A DNA stretch of 64,000 bases. Origin: Procambarus clarkii (Eukaryota > Arthropoda > Malacostraca > Decapoda > Cambaridae). How positions within the stretch are numbered: position 1 is the stretch's first letter; each line of letters opens with the position of its first letter. The notes beneath the pieces are model-generated. The model searched no databases and was not told where the DNA came from. It worked only from the letters and a program-made list of their open reading frames with translations. The translations under genes and the position numbers were made by a program. Location of the stretch: assembly GCF_040958095.1 (NCBI RefSeq), contig NC_091158.1, forward strand, positions 32,640,303 to 32,704,302, in the 5' to 3' direction. This document shows, piece by piece, positions 30,763 through 41,562 of this stretch.

Positions 30763-31872
30763 AAAAAGTTGTCCATCCTACCGCTTATTCAAAAGTACCA
30801 CCAAAAAGTACCTAATTTCATCTTCATAGTTTTCTACCTAATGCTTCACACTCGCACTGTATCTTGTGCTACCCCAAAATATGTGTCTAAGCCATATAAC
30901 TTCACTGTTGTATCTTGTGTGGGAAATTTTTACCCACCATATCTAATAATCGTCTAAGAAATGTATAATTTCTATATCATATCTAAATCATATCAAAATC
31001 ATATCTAAATCGTATAAAAATCATATTAGAATCATTAAAGATTCATTATATAGCTTGATCCTGGATGACAATGGCACCATGAACACGTACGCAACAGGGG
31101 CCCTTTTGATGCCTACGTGACTATGTACATGATCTCTCAAGGATCCAGAAGCTTCTAGAAGTATTTCTTAATTAAAAAACTATTGGAACATTTATTCAAC
31201 ATCCGGTAGGGATAATATCGAATCCTTAATAAGAATCAGTGGTATTTACAAATACTACTTATAATCTTTAAATCTTATATCTAATTATATTATAATCACA
31301 TCTTATCTTAATCATAAGTCTAGACTGTAAAAATAATCAATCAATATTCATAGAAGGCTACCGTGCACAGAGAGCATGGCAGGGCGATGGGGGGAGTGAA
31401 GCGCCCACCAACAAAGCCCGGCGGCACTACGCGTTTGTTTACAACTGAGTGAACAAGTGACTGATCCTTAGCGAACATTACCAGCTCAAGGACACCTTAT
31501 CTAATATATTTTATCGCCAGTGAATACTCTCTAGAACTGGGGGAGTACCTGGACAATATCTACAAGGAAAATCCTAGAACATTTATATAAAATAAGAGTG
31601 TTTAGTGGAGATCACAGTGACGCGGTTTCCACCACCTTCATTCCTATTCTTTATCTCCAATCATTCTTCTGCAACTGCAGGATAATCACGTAGCAACGCT
31701 ACCAGATCATCATACAGCAACGCTGTAGCAAAATATCGTGCCTAAACTCAACAAGAGAGAGTTAATCAGTCTGGCAAACTTGTCAGACAGGCACCCCGAC
31801 TGGCAGAGAAGTATATTGAAGGTTATTTGGTATATGATTGGCCAATTGTATGCTTGTGTAGCTTTAATATCC

Positions 31873-31879
31873 TATAAAT
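31873..31879 (+). promoter_or_regulatory. TATA box of the 5' LTR
   Basis: TATAAAT, with the palindrome GAGGCT-A-AGCCTC about 20 bp downstream and a CAG-GTAAGT-like donor about 40 bp downstream (intact in the 3' LTR, one G lost here). Conserved at 39633-39639. Likely the LTR promoter (inference). Confidence 0.45.
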
Positions 31880-31968
31880 CTGTCTGTTGGTTAAAAAGCG
31901 AGGCTAAGCCTCACATATCAGTAAGTTTATTAAAATTGTAGTGTAGCTGTGAATCTTATCCAAGCACT

Positions 31969-32067
31969 GAACCTCATGAGTGTCCATTGTGTCAGAAAGA
32001 ATTCAGCCTCAATAAGTAAGAACCTCACAAGTGTCCATAGTGTTGGAAGAGATTCACTCAAGCTAAC
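31969..32067 (+). pseudogene. C2H2 zinc-finger-like remnant inside the LTR
   Basis: One frame reads EPHECPLCQKEFSLNK, stop, EPHKCP, stop, CWKRFTQAN: two copies of the C2H2 pattern P-H-x-C-P-x-C-x-K-x-F preceded by the E-P of a finger linker. The His-containing halves of the fingers are absent. The 3' LTR has the same sequence (about 39740-39830) with a further 1-base insertion. It looks like a fragment of a zinc-finger gene captured by the LTR; it cannot be translated as a finger protein. Chance similarity is possible but two tandem matches in one frame argue against it. Confidence 0.45.
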
Positions 32068-32624
32068 TGTATCATATAAATTGAATATGTCTGCATATAT
32101 ATTTGAATATATAAATTAAGTTATCAATTGCTTGCTTAGTTATTTTTAAGTTATCATATAAGTTCATTTAATTGAATATAATTTCTAGTACTTATTTAAC
32201 AGTATTTAGACTACATTTAAGGTCATTTATTATACTTTTACAATTTAATTTGTTGTTTATAGTATAAGAATCTATTGGCTGTAAGTTATGGTGCTAGGTT
32301 AGACTATGTATGTTTAAATCCCTGATTTAAACAGAGCCAGTGTTCAGTCATATAACTGAATTTATTAAATCTTATCATTGTATAAAATACAAGCTGATGT
32401 GAGATCCCTGTCTACAGGTGGATTGGAACTTCTATCAACTAAGTCATTCACCCCACCTGTCCCTTACAGCCCACAGTCTGTCATTAGGAAAAGAGGATCT
32501 AGGATTTACAACCCTAGCTAGAGATTTTAGTTGAATTAATTTGCAGACAGTAAATTTTTAATTTAGTTCAGTACAAGTCCCTGGTAGTCTCCTCTTATAT
32601 CAATCCCAGCAGGTTTTTCCCACA

Positions 32625-32645
32625 TTAATGGTCCTTCGAACCTAG
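32625..32645 (+). promoter_or_regulatory. Probable primer binding site
   Basis: TGGTCCTTCGAACC lies 4 bases after the 5' LTR end (starting 32629) and begins with TGG, complementary to a tRNA CCA end. A diverged copy, TGGTCCTTTGTGCC, follows 24 bp later, so the site is partly duplicated. The tRNA identity was not checked. Confidence 0.45.
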
Positions 32646-33874
32646 ATAATAATGGTCCTTTGTGCCTAGATATTTATGATCATTCGTTTACCGAATATTT
32701 CAATGCCAAATACATAAGAAACTTCTTTATTTTGCATTGGAATAATTCTTACATATTCTAGCCTAATCTAGCTATCAGCCAATATTTATCATAGCTATAT
32801 ATCTAAGTAAACAAATAGTTTGCAGTGGCTTAAGCCACCATATCCATTAACTAGTAAGCATTCATAGCATACTGATACTGTTCAGTGTTAAGAAACCACA
32901 GTACTTAATTATATCAGTGTCACAGACACTGCACTGCATCTTAATCATAAATACCAATTACCTACCTCATTGTGGTAACATTACATGCATATTTAAGTGT
33001 ATTATCTAGCATTATCTCTAATCTACTGATTTTCAGAGCTGCTCATTACATAATATTCTTTAAAAAAGTGTTATCATCACTGTAAGAGCATTCTTTACAA
33101 TCTAACCATAATCAACTGTACAAACCCTATAACAGGTAAAACCAGTAGGCATTCTACTGTATTTTATCAATCAATTATTATGGTAACAGATTTTGTAATA
33201 ACTTTGCAAAAATAGTGCCATTTACTATTTTTAAAAAATTATTACAAGATTTACCAACTTGGTGCATTCGTGCATTCGGGTCACAAATCAAATTATTACA
33301 GTACTTTTGATAATTGAACACCTGCTACAACCAGATTCCAGGGAGGAAGTGAAGGACGATCTTTGGAATCATTACCTAAGTAGACAGGAAAGCTCATTTA
33401 TCAAAATACATTAACATCAAACATATTCATCAGAAAAAAGAGAAAAATCTCGGAATCTCCAAAACTCGGAAAAGGTCAAAATGACTAACAGTATTCCACC
33501 AGCAACTGAAACAGAAAAGAAGAGGTCACAAAGTGTCTAAAAAATCACTTGAATCTACAGCCTACAGACCATTTAAATCAGGTGATAGACAAATGTCATC
33601 ATCACTTGGCTACAATAGTCTACAATTGGGGATTAAGACCAATCTTAATCTCACATCACAATCTGAAAGGCTAACAGCCCATTGACAATGTCAATACAAA
33701 TATTATCATCCATCTAAGATAACTATCTTAATCCAAGAATATAGTCTTGATCACCTAATCTCATGCTTTCACTGGAGTGAAAGCAGCCTCAGAAAATCTG
33801 AAGTTAATCAAGCATCTCAAAGAGACTTACTTAATAGAAAAGGCAAAGCCGAGAAAAAAAAAAGAAAAAGCAAA
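32646..33874 (+). other. BEL/Pao leader/gag region without a recognisable frame
   Basis: About 1.2 kb of AT-rich DNA where gag would be expected. No open frame longer than about 60 codons carries a motif I can identify. Either gag was deleted or replaced, or this is a long untranslated leader. Confidence 0.45.
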
Positions 33875-35200
33875 ATGCTTCATCACATCATGAATAATGT
33901 AGATACACATTATTACAGATACAATTCATCCTTTAAGGAAATCCCTGGAGGAGTACAAGTGTTACATGCTTGTATGATCTACTTGCATGTAATTACTTAC
34001 CTACAAGTGTTACATACTTGTAACAACATCTTATCACAAAGCCAAATCTTTGATGGACTTCGAGCTTACGTACAAAGATTACGAAGCCGAGGAAAACTTA
34101 GATCTCAAGAAAAAATCCCCAAAGGTGAATCCACGGACAAAAGCAAAAATGTCAAAAATGGCAGTCAAAAATCAAGGCAACAAAATTCCTCTTCCGCAAA
34201 GTGGAAACAGAATAATGTTGGCTCTTATGCTATATCCCCCACAGTTAACAGAACTGTAGGAAACCAAGCTCCTAAGACAGATAAGACAAAAGGAGCTACA
34301 AGTGCCCCAAAATGTTTATTCTGTCAAGAAGCACATACCATTTATCAATGCACAGTTTATGAAGGCCGTGCCAGTCGAATCGATCGACTGAAATCTCTGA
34401 ACAGGTGCATCCATTGTCTACGGAAGCACGATACAAGTGAGTGTAACACTCAATTACAGAACTGCCAATATTGTCATAAAAGTGTACATCACACAGCACT
34501 CTGTGGTGATATTAACACTCAATCCAGATCACAGACTTCCAATAACCAACCTGCATCTCAGGCAAAGCCCAAAGATGATAATACCACCACAGCCATACAA
34601 TTCTGTACAGTAATGAGCAATGTCAACGACTTGGATACAGAAATTGTTACAACAGCCATATTGCCTACTGCACAGCTAGAACTATGCAGTCAAGGAATTT
34701 GTATTCCAACTAGAGGCTTTTTTGATCAAGGGTCACAGAAAACCTTTATCAGTAAAAAGATGGCAGAAGATTTACAACTTAAATCTTCAAAGCAAGTATC
34801 TACATCCATATCAGGGTTTTTTACTAATTCTGGTCGTAGAACCTTTCCAGTAGTAAAACTCAATGTCTGTCTAGGTACATCCCAAAGGACAGTAGAAGCC
34901 ATAGTAGTTGATAAAATTCCTACTGAAATGGAAGTGACTGGTCTGACAGCAACAATTAAATTCCTAAAAGAAAAAGGAATACAATTAGCAGATCCTCTGC
35001 TTGATTCTGACTACATAGGGGATATCGGAATCCTGATTGGAGCTGACTACTATCATCGATTCATTCTGGGATCAGAAGAATCTATGGGTATGAATATACT
35101 CAAATCAGCAGGAGGCATATTGATGACAGGACCTATACTAGATCTTGAACCTTCAACTCCTGAAAAATCACATCATACAGAAACTGTAATAGTGGCATGA
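33875..35200 (+). pseudogene. BEL/Pao gag C-terminus (zinc knuckles) and aspartic protease
   Basis: 441 codons. The first ~110 residues are low-complexity and basic, and the ATG is only a convenient start. Knuckles follow: CLFCQEAHTIYQC (about 148), CIHCLRKHDTSEC (about 177) and CQYCHKSVHHTALC (about 197). The protease has the active-site block TRGFFDQGSQKTFIS (about 282), with D-Q-G in place of D-S/T-G, and ILIGADYY (about 388). The protease would release pol enzymes from the polyprotein. TGA at 35198-35200 separates it from the RT, which continues in the same frame. Confidence 0.85.
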
Positions 35201-36397
35201 CTAGGCAAAGATCAGTCACCACTTAAAATCCCCCACATGATTGATGATGGATTGGAATCTGTACCTCAATTGTGGGAACTTGATGCCATAGGAATAATTC
35301 CTGAACAACCAAGTCCTGATGATGTCTGTGCATACAATCAATACTTAGAAACTGTACAGTACCATGATGGACAGTACTGGGTAAGGCTACCATGGAAAAT
35401 CAACCATAAAACCTTACCTACCAATTATCACATGGCTTATAGTCAATTTAAATCTCAACTAGCAAAGCTAAGAAAAAGGCCTGAGCATTTAAAACTCTAT
35501 CATGAGATTATTGCTCAACAATTAAAGAATAAATTCATCGAAGTCGTGAAACATGACAATAAGCAAATAGGCCATTTTTTACCTCACATGGCTGTAATGA
35601 GAGAATCAAAAACAACTCCTTTACGGATAGTTTTTAATTGTAGCTCTAAATCTGGACCCCAAGGAACCAGTCTAAATGATTGTTTGCAAACAGGTCCAAG
35701 TCTAACTCAGAAATTGTATGACATACTGTTGAAGTTTAGACTTAACAAATATGCGTATTCAGCAGATATAAGTAAGGCCTTTCTAAGAGTTGGCTTACAA
35801 GAAGAAGATAGAGACTTCACTAAGTTTCTATGGGTAGAGAACCCAGAAGATGTCAATAGTCCTGTAGTGACTTTCAGATTCTCATCAGTTCTTTTTGGCG
35901 CGACAAGCAGTCCATTTCTATTGCAAGCAACTCTAGATACTCATCTGAAGAAATCATCAAGTCCCTGTAAGACTGAAATCAGTCAAAATCTATATGTAGA
36001 TAATTTTCAAGGGACAGTTAACAGTACTACTGAACTGTTACAATTATATCAAGAGGCTAACAAGGAGCTACAAGGTGCAAACATGCCACTACAATCTTGG
36101 GCCTCTAATAATGCAACATTGAATAATCAAATAGCAAGAGATTACCCTGAATATCACGTACCAGAATCACAAAAGGTGTTAGGTATGGATTGGGATTTAA
36201 TCTCGGACACAATCACAATCAAATCCGTGCCAGTAAATTACAACATCACTACAAAAAGGGATTTGCTTTCACAAGTTAGCAAAGTATTCGACCCACTGGG
36301 TCTACTAAATCCTTTGACTATCAAGTGGCGTTTATTGGTGCAAGAAGCATGGAAGGCTAAGGTTGGTTGGGATGATCCACTACCAATCCAGTTATAA
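35201..36397 (+). pseudogene. BEL/Pao reverse transcriptase
   Basis: Same frame as the protease; the first Met after the stop is at 35237. RT motifs are LRIVFNCSSKSGPQGTSLND (about residue 127), YSADISKAFLRVGLQEEDRD (about 172), FRFSSVLFGATSSPFLL (about 212) and the catalytic LYVDNFQG (about 251). YVDN in place of YVDD is common in the BEL/Pao group as I recall it and need not mean inactivity. The domain end (KVFDPLGLLNPLTIKWRLLV) leads towards RNase H. TAA at 36395-36397 interrupts the frame. Confidence 0.9.
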
Positions 36398-37438
36398 AAA
36401 GCTTGGATGGAAGTGGCTCAAGAACAAACTTTAGTTGAAAAGATAATCTTTCCGAGACACATAGTCGAGGAAAATGAAGAAGTATCACTACATGTATTCG
36501 CAGACTCGTCAGCCAAAGCTTTTGGAGCTTGTGCTTACTTAGTGACTTCTAATCAATCATATCTTATCACCTCTAAGGCCAGAGTCGCTCCATTAAAAAA
36601 GAGGACTTTGCCTCAGATGGAACTAACAGCACTGCTAACTGGAACACGCTTAGCAGTGCATATCAAACAAGTCTTGTCTACCATGAACATCAAAGATGTC
36701 ATTATATGGTCTGACAATGAAGCTGTCTTACAATGGGTACGAAACGACAACTGTCCAACTCCATATGTAAAAAATCGCGTCTCGGAAATTAAAGAAATTT
36801 CCGCAGGCTTTCAATTGTTGCATGTACCAACAAAGGATAATCCAGCTGATCTCTTATCAAGAGGTATGACATTTAAACAGTTTGCAAAGGCAGATATTTG
36901 GTTTCATGGGCCTCGATGGTTAGTGAATGGTAGTTGGCCTGAACAAAAGCCACACGTCATTACGACACAAACCATAACTACCACCAGGCAGCAAGCTCAA
37001 ATATCAGTCTTGGATTGTACTCGTTACTCCTCGCTCATCAAATTAATCAATGTAACACAGAACGTGTTTCATTATCTCAGGAAAAAAGGTATAAAATACA
37101 CTTTTCCTGATGCACTTATCTATTGGGTAAGACAAGCCCAGAGAGAAACTTATGGGAATAACTATGAAAATCTTCCGCATAAGTTAAAACACAATCTCGG
37201 TCTGTGGATAGACCAAGAAAATCACAACATTCTGCGTTGTGGAGGGAGACTTAAACACGCAGATATTAATCTAGATACCGTGCATCCATGGCTTTTACCA
37301 AAAAATCATTGGATCACAAGGTTGATTGTGTTGCATACACATCAACAAATCATCAAACATGGAGGAGTGTTAGACACACACAAATCAGACAGCAGTACTG
37401 GATTCCTCAGGGAAGACAGTCAGTCAAATCAATCTTGA
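36398..37438 (+). pseudogene. BEL/Pao RNase H and integrase zinc domain
   Basis: Still in the protease/RT frame. RNase H motifs are LHVFADSSAKAFGACAY (about residue 28), LPQMELTALLTGTRLAVH (about 68), VIIWSDNEAVLQWV (about 98) and KDNPADLLSRG (about 140). After a spacer, the integrase H2C2 zinc domain starts: LPKNHWITRLIVLHTHQQII, then KHGG (about 298-321). A frameshift near 37390 then diverts translation; the matching Cys pair (CMIC) is in the next frame. Confidence 0.87.
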
Positions 37439-37998
37439 AGAATTGCATGATATGCCGAAGGTACGATGCAAGAACTTGCTCTTATCCAGGGCCACCACCC
37501 CTGCCAAAGGAACGAGTGGTCCATCTACAACCTTTCGAAACGACAGGAGTAGATTATACAGGAGCAATATATCTAACAGGGACTGCAGATAAGCAACCTA
37601 TCAAGGCATACATCTGTCTGTTCACCTGTGCTACCACCAGGGCAGTACATCTAGAGGTAACACCCGATATGACTGCTCAATCATTTATTCAAGCTTTCCG
37701 CAGATTCGCAGCACGCCGATCATGCCCTAAGCTGATGATTTCAGATAATGGAGCAAACTTGGTAGCTGGAGAAGCATGTCTACGGGAAATCTGTTCCCAT
37801 CCTGCAGTTACTTCTACACTGGAACAGCGTCATTGCAGATGGAAATTTATCCCTCCGAGAGCCCCATGGCATGGAGGATTTTATGAACGGTTAATAGGGA
37901 ACTGTAAAAAGATCCTTGAGAAAATCTCTACACCGTCAGAAAATCAATCTTCAAGAACTCCAGACAGTAATCACGGAAATAGAATCAAGGGTGAATAA
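37391..37998 (+). pseudogene. BEL/Pao integrase catalytic core
   Basis: Carries cDNA integration. The frame (open from 37288, meaningful from about 37391) reads LKNCMICRRYDAR, PPPLPKERV, then the catalytic core: first Asp in ETTGVDYTGAI (about 37545), LFTCATTRAVHLEV, second Asp in LMISDNGANLV (about 37740), and Glu in PWHGGFYERLIGNCKKIL (about 37890). All three DDE residues are visible. A further frameshift near 37920 shifts to the next segment. Confidence 0.88.
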
Positions 37999-38627
37999 CC
38001 GGCCGTTGACTTACTTGTCTGAGGATCCTACTCAACATGAGCCATTAAGTCCTGCCCACCTAATGTATGGAAGACTTCTGACTCCAGTACCATCTCTAGT
38101 GGATGATGAGATCAGAGATCCCTCATATGTGGGTCAGAGCGAGTTGGTTCAAGGGTATAAGCATCTGTCCAGCATAATCCAAAAATGGAATGATGTTTGG
38201 ACAAAAGAATATCTTACATCTCTACGAGAACATCACTATGGGGCCAATGTCCCACATAATATATCTAATCTCCAATCCTGGCGATATTGTCTTGGTAGAC
38301 AGTGATGGCCCTAGGGCTGACTGGCCATTAGGTAAAGTTGTCTCAGTCCATCCAGATAGTCAGGGGATTTTGAGAATAGTCAAAATCCTGTCTAAAGGAA
38401 CAACTTCCCTGAAGACATTGGACAAACTCATCCACATGGAATCAGTGAGCCAGATGCAGTTAGATCCTGAGAGACCTCAAGACACTCTAACTCCACAAGA
38501 CCCACAGACTCCTAACAGACACAATCGTCCACAACGGACAGCAGCACAAAAGTGCAAGCAAAATCTTGCACTTGTATTATCAATCCAATGGAGAGTAAAT
38601 AAATACATATGGTTACTATTGTCCTAA
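37916..38627 (+). pseudogene. BEL/Pao integrase C-terminal region
   Basis: First part (37916-about 38270): LQELQTVITEIESRVNNRPL, EPLSPAHLMYGR and YKHLSSIIQKWNDVWTKEYL. After a frame change near 38270 the C-terminal domain of Pao polyproteins follows: NPGDIVLVDSD, GPRADWPLGKV, and KTLDKLIHMESV, ending at TAA 38625-38627. The 3' LTR begins 37 bp downstream; the intervening purine tract is weak. Confidence 0.85.
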
Positions 38628-38664
38628 GTATTGGACTCTGTGCCAGTTCTCTCCCTCTGGAAGA

Positions 38665-40387
38665 TGTGGGAAATTTTTACCCACCATATCTAATAATCAT
38701 CTAAGAAATGTATAATTTTTATATCATATCTAAATCATATCAAAATCATATCTAAATCGTATCAAAATCATATTAGAATCATTAATAGATTCATTATATA
38801 GCTTGATCCTGGATGACAATGTCACCATGAACACGTACGCAACAGGGGCCCTTTTGATGCCTACGTGACTATTGTACATGATCTCTCAAGGATCCAGAAG
38901 CTTCTAGAAGTATTTCGTTAATTAAAAAACTATTGGAACATTTATTCAACATCCGGTAGGGATAATATCGAATCCTTAATAAGAATCAGTGGTACTTTAC
39001 AAATACTACTTATAATCTTTAAATCTTATATCTAATTATATTATAATCACATCTTATCTTAATCATAAGTCTAGACTGTAAAAATAATCAATCAATAATT
39101 CATAGAAGGCTACCGTGCACAGAGAGCATGGCAGGGCGATGGGGGGAGTGAAGCGCCCACCAACAAAGCCCAGCGGCACTACGCGTTTGTTTACAAATTG
39201 AGTGAACAAGTGACTGATCCTTAGCGAACATTACCAGCTCAAGGACACCTTATCTAACTATTTTTATCGCCAGTGAATACTCTCTAGAACTGGGGGAGTA
39301 CCTGGACAATATCTACAAGGAAAATCCTAGAACATTTATATAAAATAAGAGTGTTAGTGGAGATCACAGTGACGCGGTTTCCACCACCTTCATTCCTATT
39401 CTTTATCAAATATCATTCTTCTGCAACTGCAGTTAAAGAAAAATCACGTAGCAACGCTACCAGATCATCATACAGCAACGCTGTAGCAAAATATCGTGCC
39501 TAAACTCAACAAGAGAGAGTTAATCAGTCTGGCAAACTTGTCAGACAGGCACCCCGACTGGCAGAGAAGTATATTGAAGGGTTATTTGGTAGTATGATTG
39601 GCCAATTGTATGCTTGTGTAGCTTTAATATCCTATAAATCTGTCTGTTGGTTAAAAAGCGAGGCTAAGCCTCATCATATCAGGTAAGTTTATTAAAATTG
39701 TAGTGTAGCTTTGAATCTTATCCAAGCACTGAACCTCATGAGTGTCCATTGTGTCAGAAAAGTATTCAGCCTCAATAAGTAAGAACCTCACAAGTGTCCA
39801 TAGTCTTGGAAGAGATTCACTCAAGCTAACTGTATCATATAATTGAATATGTCTGCATATATATTTGAATAAATAAATTAAGTTATCAATTGCTTGCTTA
39901 GTTAATTTTTAAGTTATCATATAAGTTCATTTAATTGAATATAATTTCTAGTACTTATTGACAGTATTTAGACTACATTTAAGGTCATTTATTATACTTT
40001 TACAATTTAATTTGTTGTTTATAGTATAAGTACATATTGGCTGTAGGGTTATGGTACTAGGTTAGACTATGTATGTTTAAATCTCTGATTTAAATAGAGC
40101 CAGTGTTCAGTCAGATAACTGAATTTATTAAATCTTATCCTTGTATAAAATACAAGCTGATGTGAGATCCCTGTCTACAGGTGGATTGGAACTTCTATCA
40201 ACTAAGTCATTCACCCCACCTGTCCCTTACAGCCCACAATCTGTCATTAGGAAAAGAGGATCTAGGATTTACAACCCTAGCTAGAGATTTTAGTTGAATT
40301 AATTTGCAGACAGTAAATTTTTAATTTAGTTCAGTACAAGTCCCTGGTAGTCTCCTCTTATATCAATCCCAGCAGGTTTTTCCCACA
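38665..40387 (+). repeat. BEL/Pao 3' LTR
   Basis: 1723 bp, same ends as the 5' LTR. It differs by small indels visible at several points (for example TTAAAGAAAAATCACG at 39433 against GATAATCACG at 31681). TATA box at 39633-39639 and a full CAG-GTAAGT donor at 39680-39688. The final CCCACA is followed at once by the satellite. Confidence 0.88.
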
Positions 40388-41562
40388 GTCTGGTCAATAT
40401 AGTGCCTGGTCAGTAGTGCCTGGTCAATAGTGTCTGGTCAGTAGTGTCTGGTCAGTAGTGTCTGGTCAATAGTGCCTGGTCAGTAGTGCCTGGTCAATAG
40501 TGTCTGGTCAGTAGTGTCTGGTCAGTAGTGTCTGGTCAGTAGTTGGTCAGTAGTGTCTGGTCAGTAGTGCCTGGTCAAAAGTGTCTGGTCAGTAGTGTCT
40601 GGTCAAAAGTGTCTGGTCAGTAGTGTCTGGTCAATAGTGTCTGGTCAATAGTGCCTGGTCAATAGTGCCTGGTCAATAGTGCCTGGTCAGTAGTGCCTGG
40701 TCAGTAGTGTCTGGTCAGTAGTGTCTGGTCAGTAGTGTCTGGTCAGTAGTGCCTGGTCAATAGTGCCTGGTCAATAGTGCCTGGTCAATAGTGCCTGGTC
40801 AGTAGTGTCTGGTCAATAGTGCCTGGTCAATAGTGCCTGGTCAATAGTGCCTGGTCAATAGTGCCTGGTCAGTAGTGTCTGGTCAGTAGTGTCTGGTCAG
40901 TAGTGTCTGGTCAGTAGTGCCTGGTCAATAGTATCTGGTCAGTAGTGTCTGGTCAGTAGTGTCTGGTCAATAGTGTCTGGTCAGTAGTGCCTGGTCAGTA
41001 GTGTCTGGTCAATAGTGTTTGGTCAGTAGTGCCTGGTCAATAGTGCCTGGTCAATAGTGCCTGGTCAATAGTGCCTGGTCAATAGTGCCTGGTCAGTAGT
41101 GTCTGGTCAGTAGTGCCTGGTCAATAGTGTCTGGTCAATAGTGTCTGGTCAATAGTGCCTGGTCAGTAGTGTCTGGTCAATAGTGTCTGGTCAATATTGC
41201 CTGGTCAGTAGTGTCTGGTCAGTAGTGTCTGGTCAATAGTGCCTGGTCAGTAGTGTCTGGTCAGTAGTGTCTGGTCAATAGTGCCTGGTCAGTAGTGTCT
41301 AGTCAATAGTGCCTGGTCAATAGTGTCTGGTCAATAGTGCCTGGTCAATAGTGCCTGGTCAGAAGTGTCTGGTCAGTAGTGTCTGGTCAATAGTGCCTGG
41401 TCAGTAGTGTCTGGTCAGTAGAGTCTGGTCAGTAGTGTCTGGTCAGTAGTGCCTGGTCAATAGTGTCTGGTCAGTAGTGTCTGGTCAGTAGTGCCTGGTC
41501 AATAGTGTCTGGTCAGTAGTGTCTGGTCAGTAGTGTCTGGTCAGTAGTGTCTGGTCAGTAGT

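Larger units (their letters stand above)
17752..30917 (+). mobile_element. LINE B-family copy E, 5'-truncated and multiply interrupted
   Basis: Parts are 17752-18505, 18646-18985, 29587-29789, 30304-about 30493 and 30763-30917. Together they follow LINE B from its position 12890 to the 3' UTR. Interruptions are a small reversed C-family tail (18506-18645), the large minus-strand LINE F (18986-29586; flanks share ACTAAT at 18980-18985 and 29587-29592), insert H (flanks share ACATG at 29785-29789 and 30304-30308) and a B-family tail (about 30494-30762). The BEL/Pao 5' LTR begins at 30918 in its 3' UTR. The host reading resumes correctly across F: a phrase ending CACTAAT continues as CTATCCCTATCTTA. 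Confidence 0.8.
30918..32624 (+). repeat. BEL/Pao 5' LTR
   Basis: 1707 bp, near-identical to the 3' LTR with scattered substitutions and small indels. Notable contents: four or five tandem AAATCATATC-type phrases near 30980-31035, a TATA box (31873-31879), an AGCAACGCT duplication near 31690-31730 and a zinc-finger-like remnant (31969-32067). The LTR is long for the group. Confidence 0.88.
30918..40387 (+). mobile_element. BEL/Pao LTR retrotransposon, nearly complete, inactive
   Basis: Two long terminal repeats (30918-32624 and 38665-40387) start TGTGGGAAATTTTTACCC and end AGGTTTTTCCCACA, giving short inverted ends TGTGGGAAA/TTTCCCACA. Between them pol order is zinc knuckles, protease, RT, RNase H, integrase and C-terminal domain, as in BEL/Pao. 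The gag capsid part is missing or unrecognisable. The left flank is LINE E and the right flank is the 14-bp satellite, with no matching 5-bp duplication (TCTTG against GTCTG), so the two ends may not derive from one insertion. The element has two in-frame stops and three frame changes. Confidence 0.88.
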
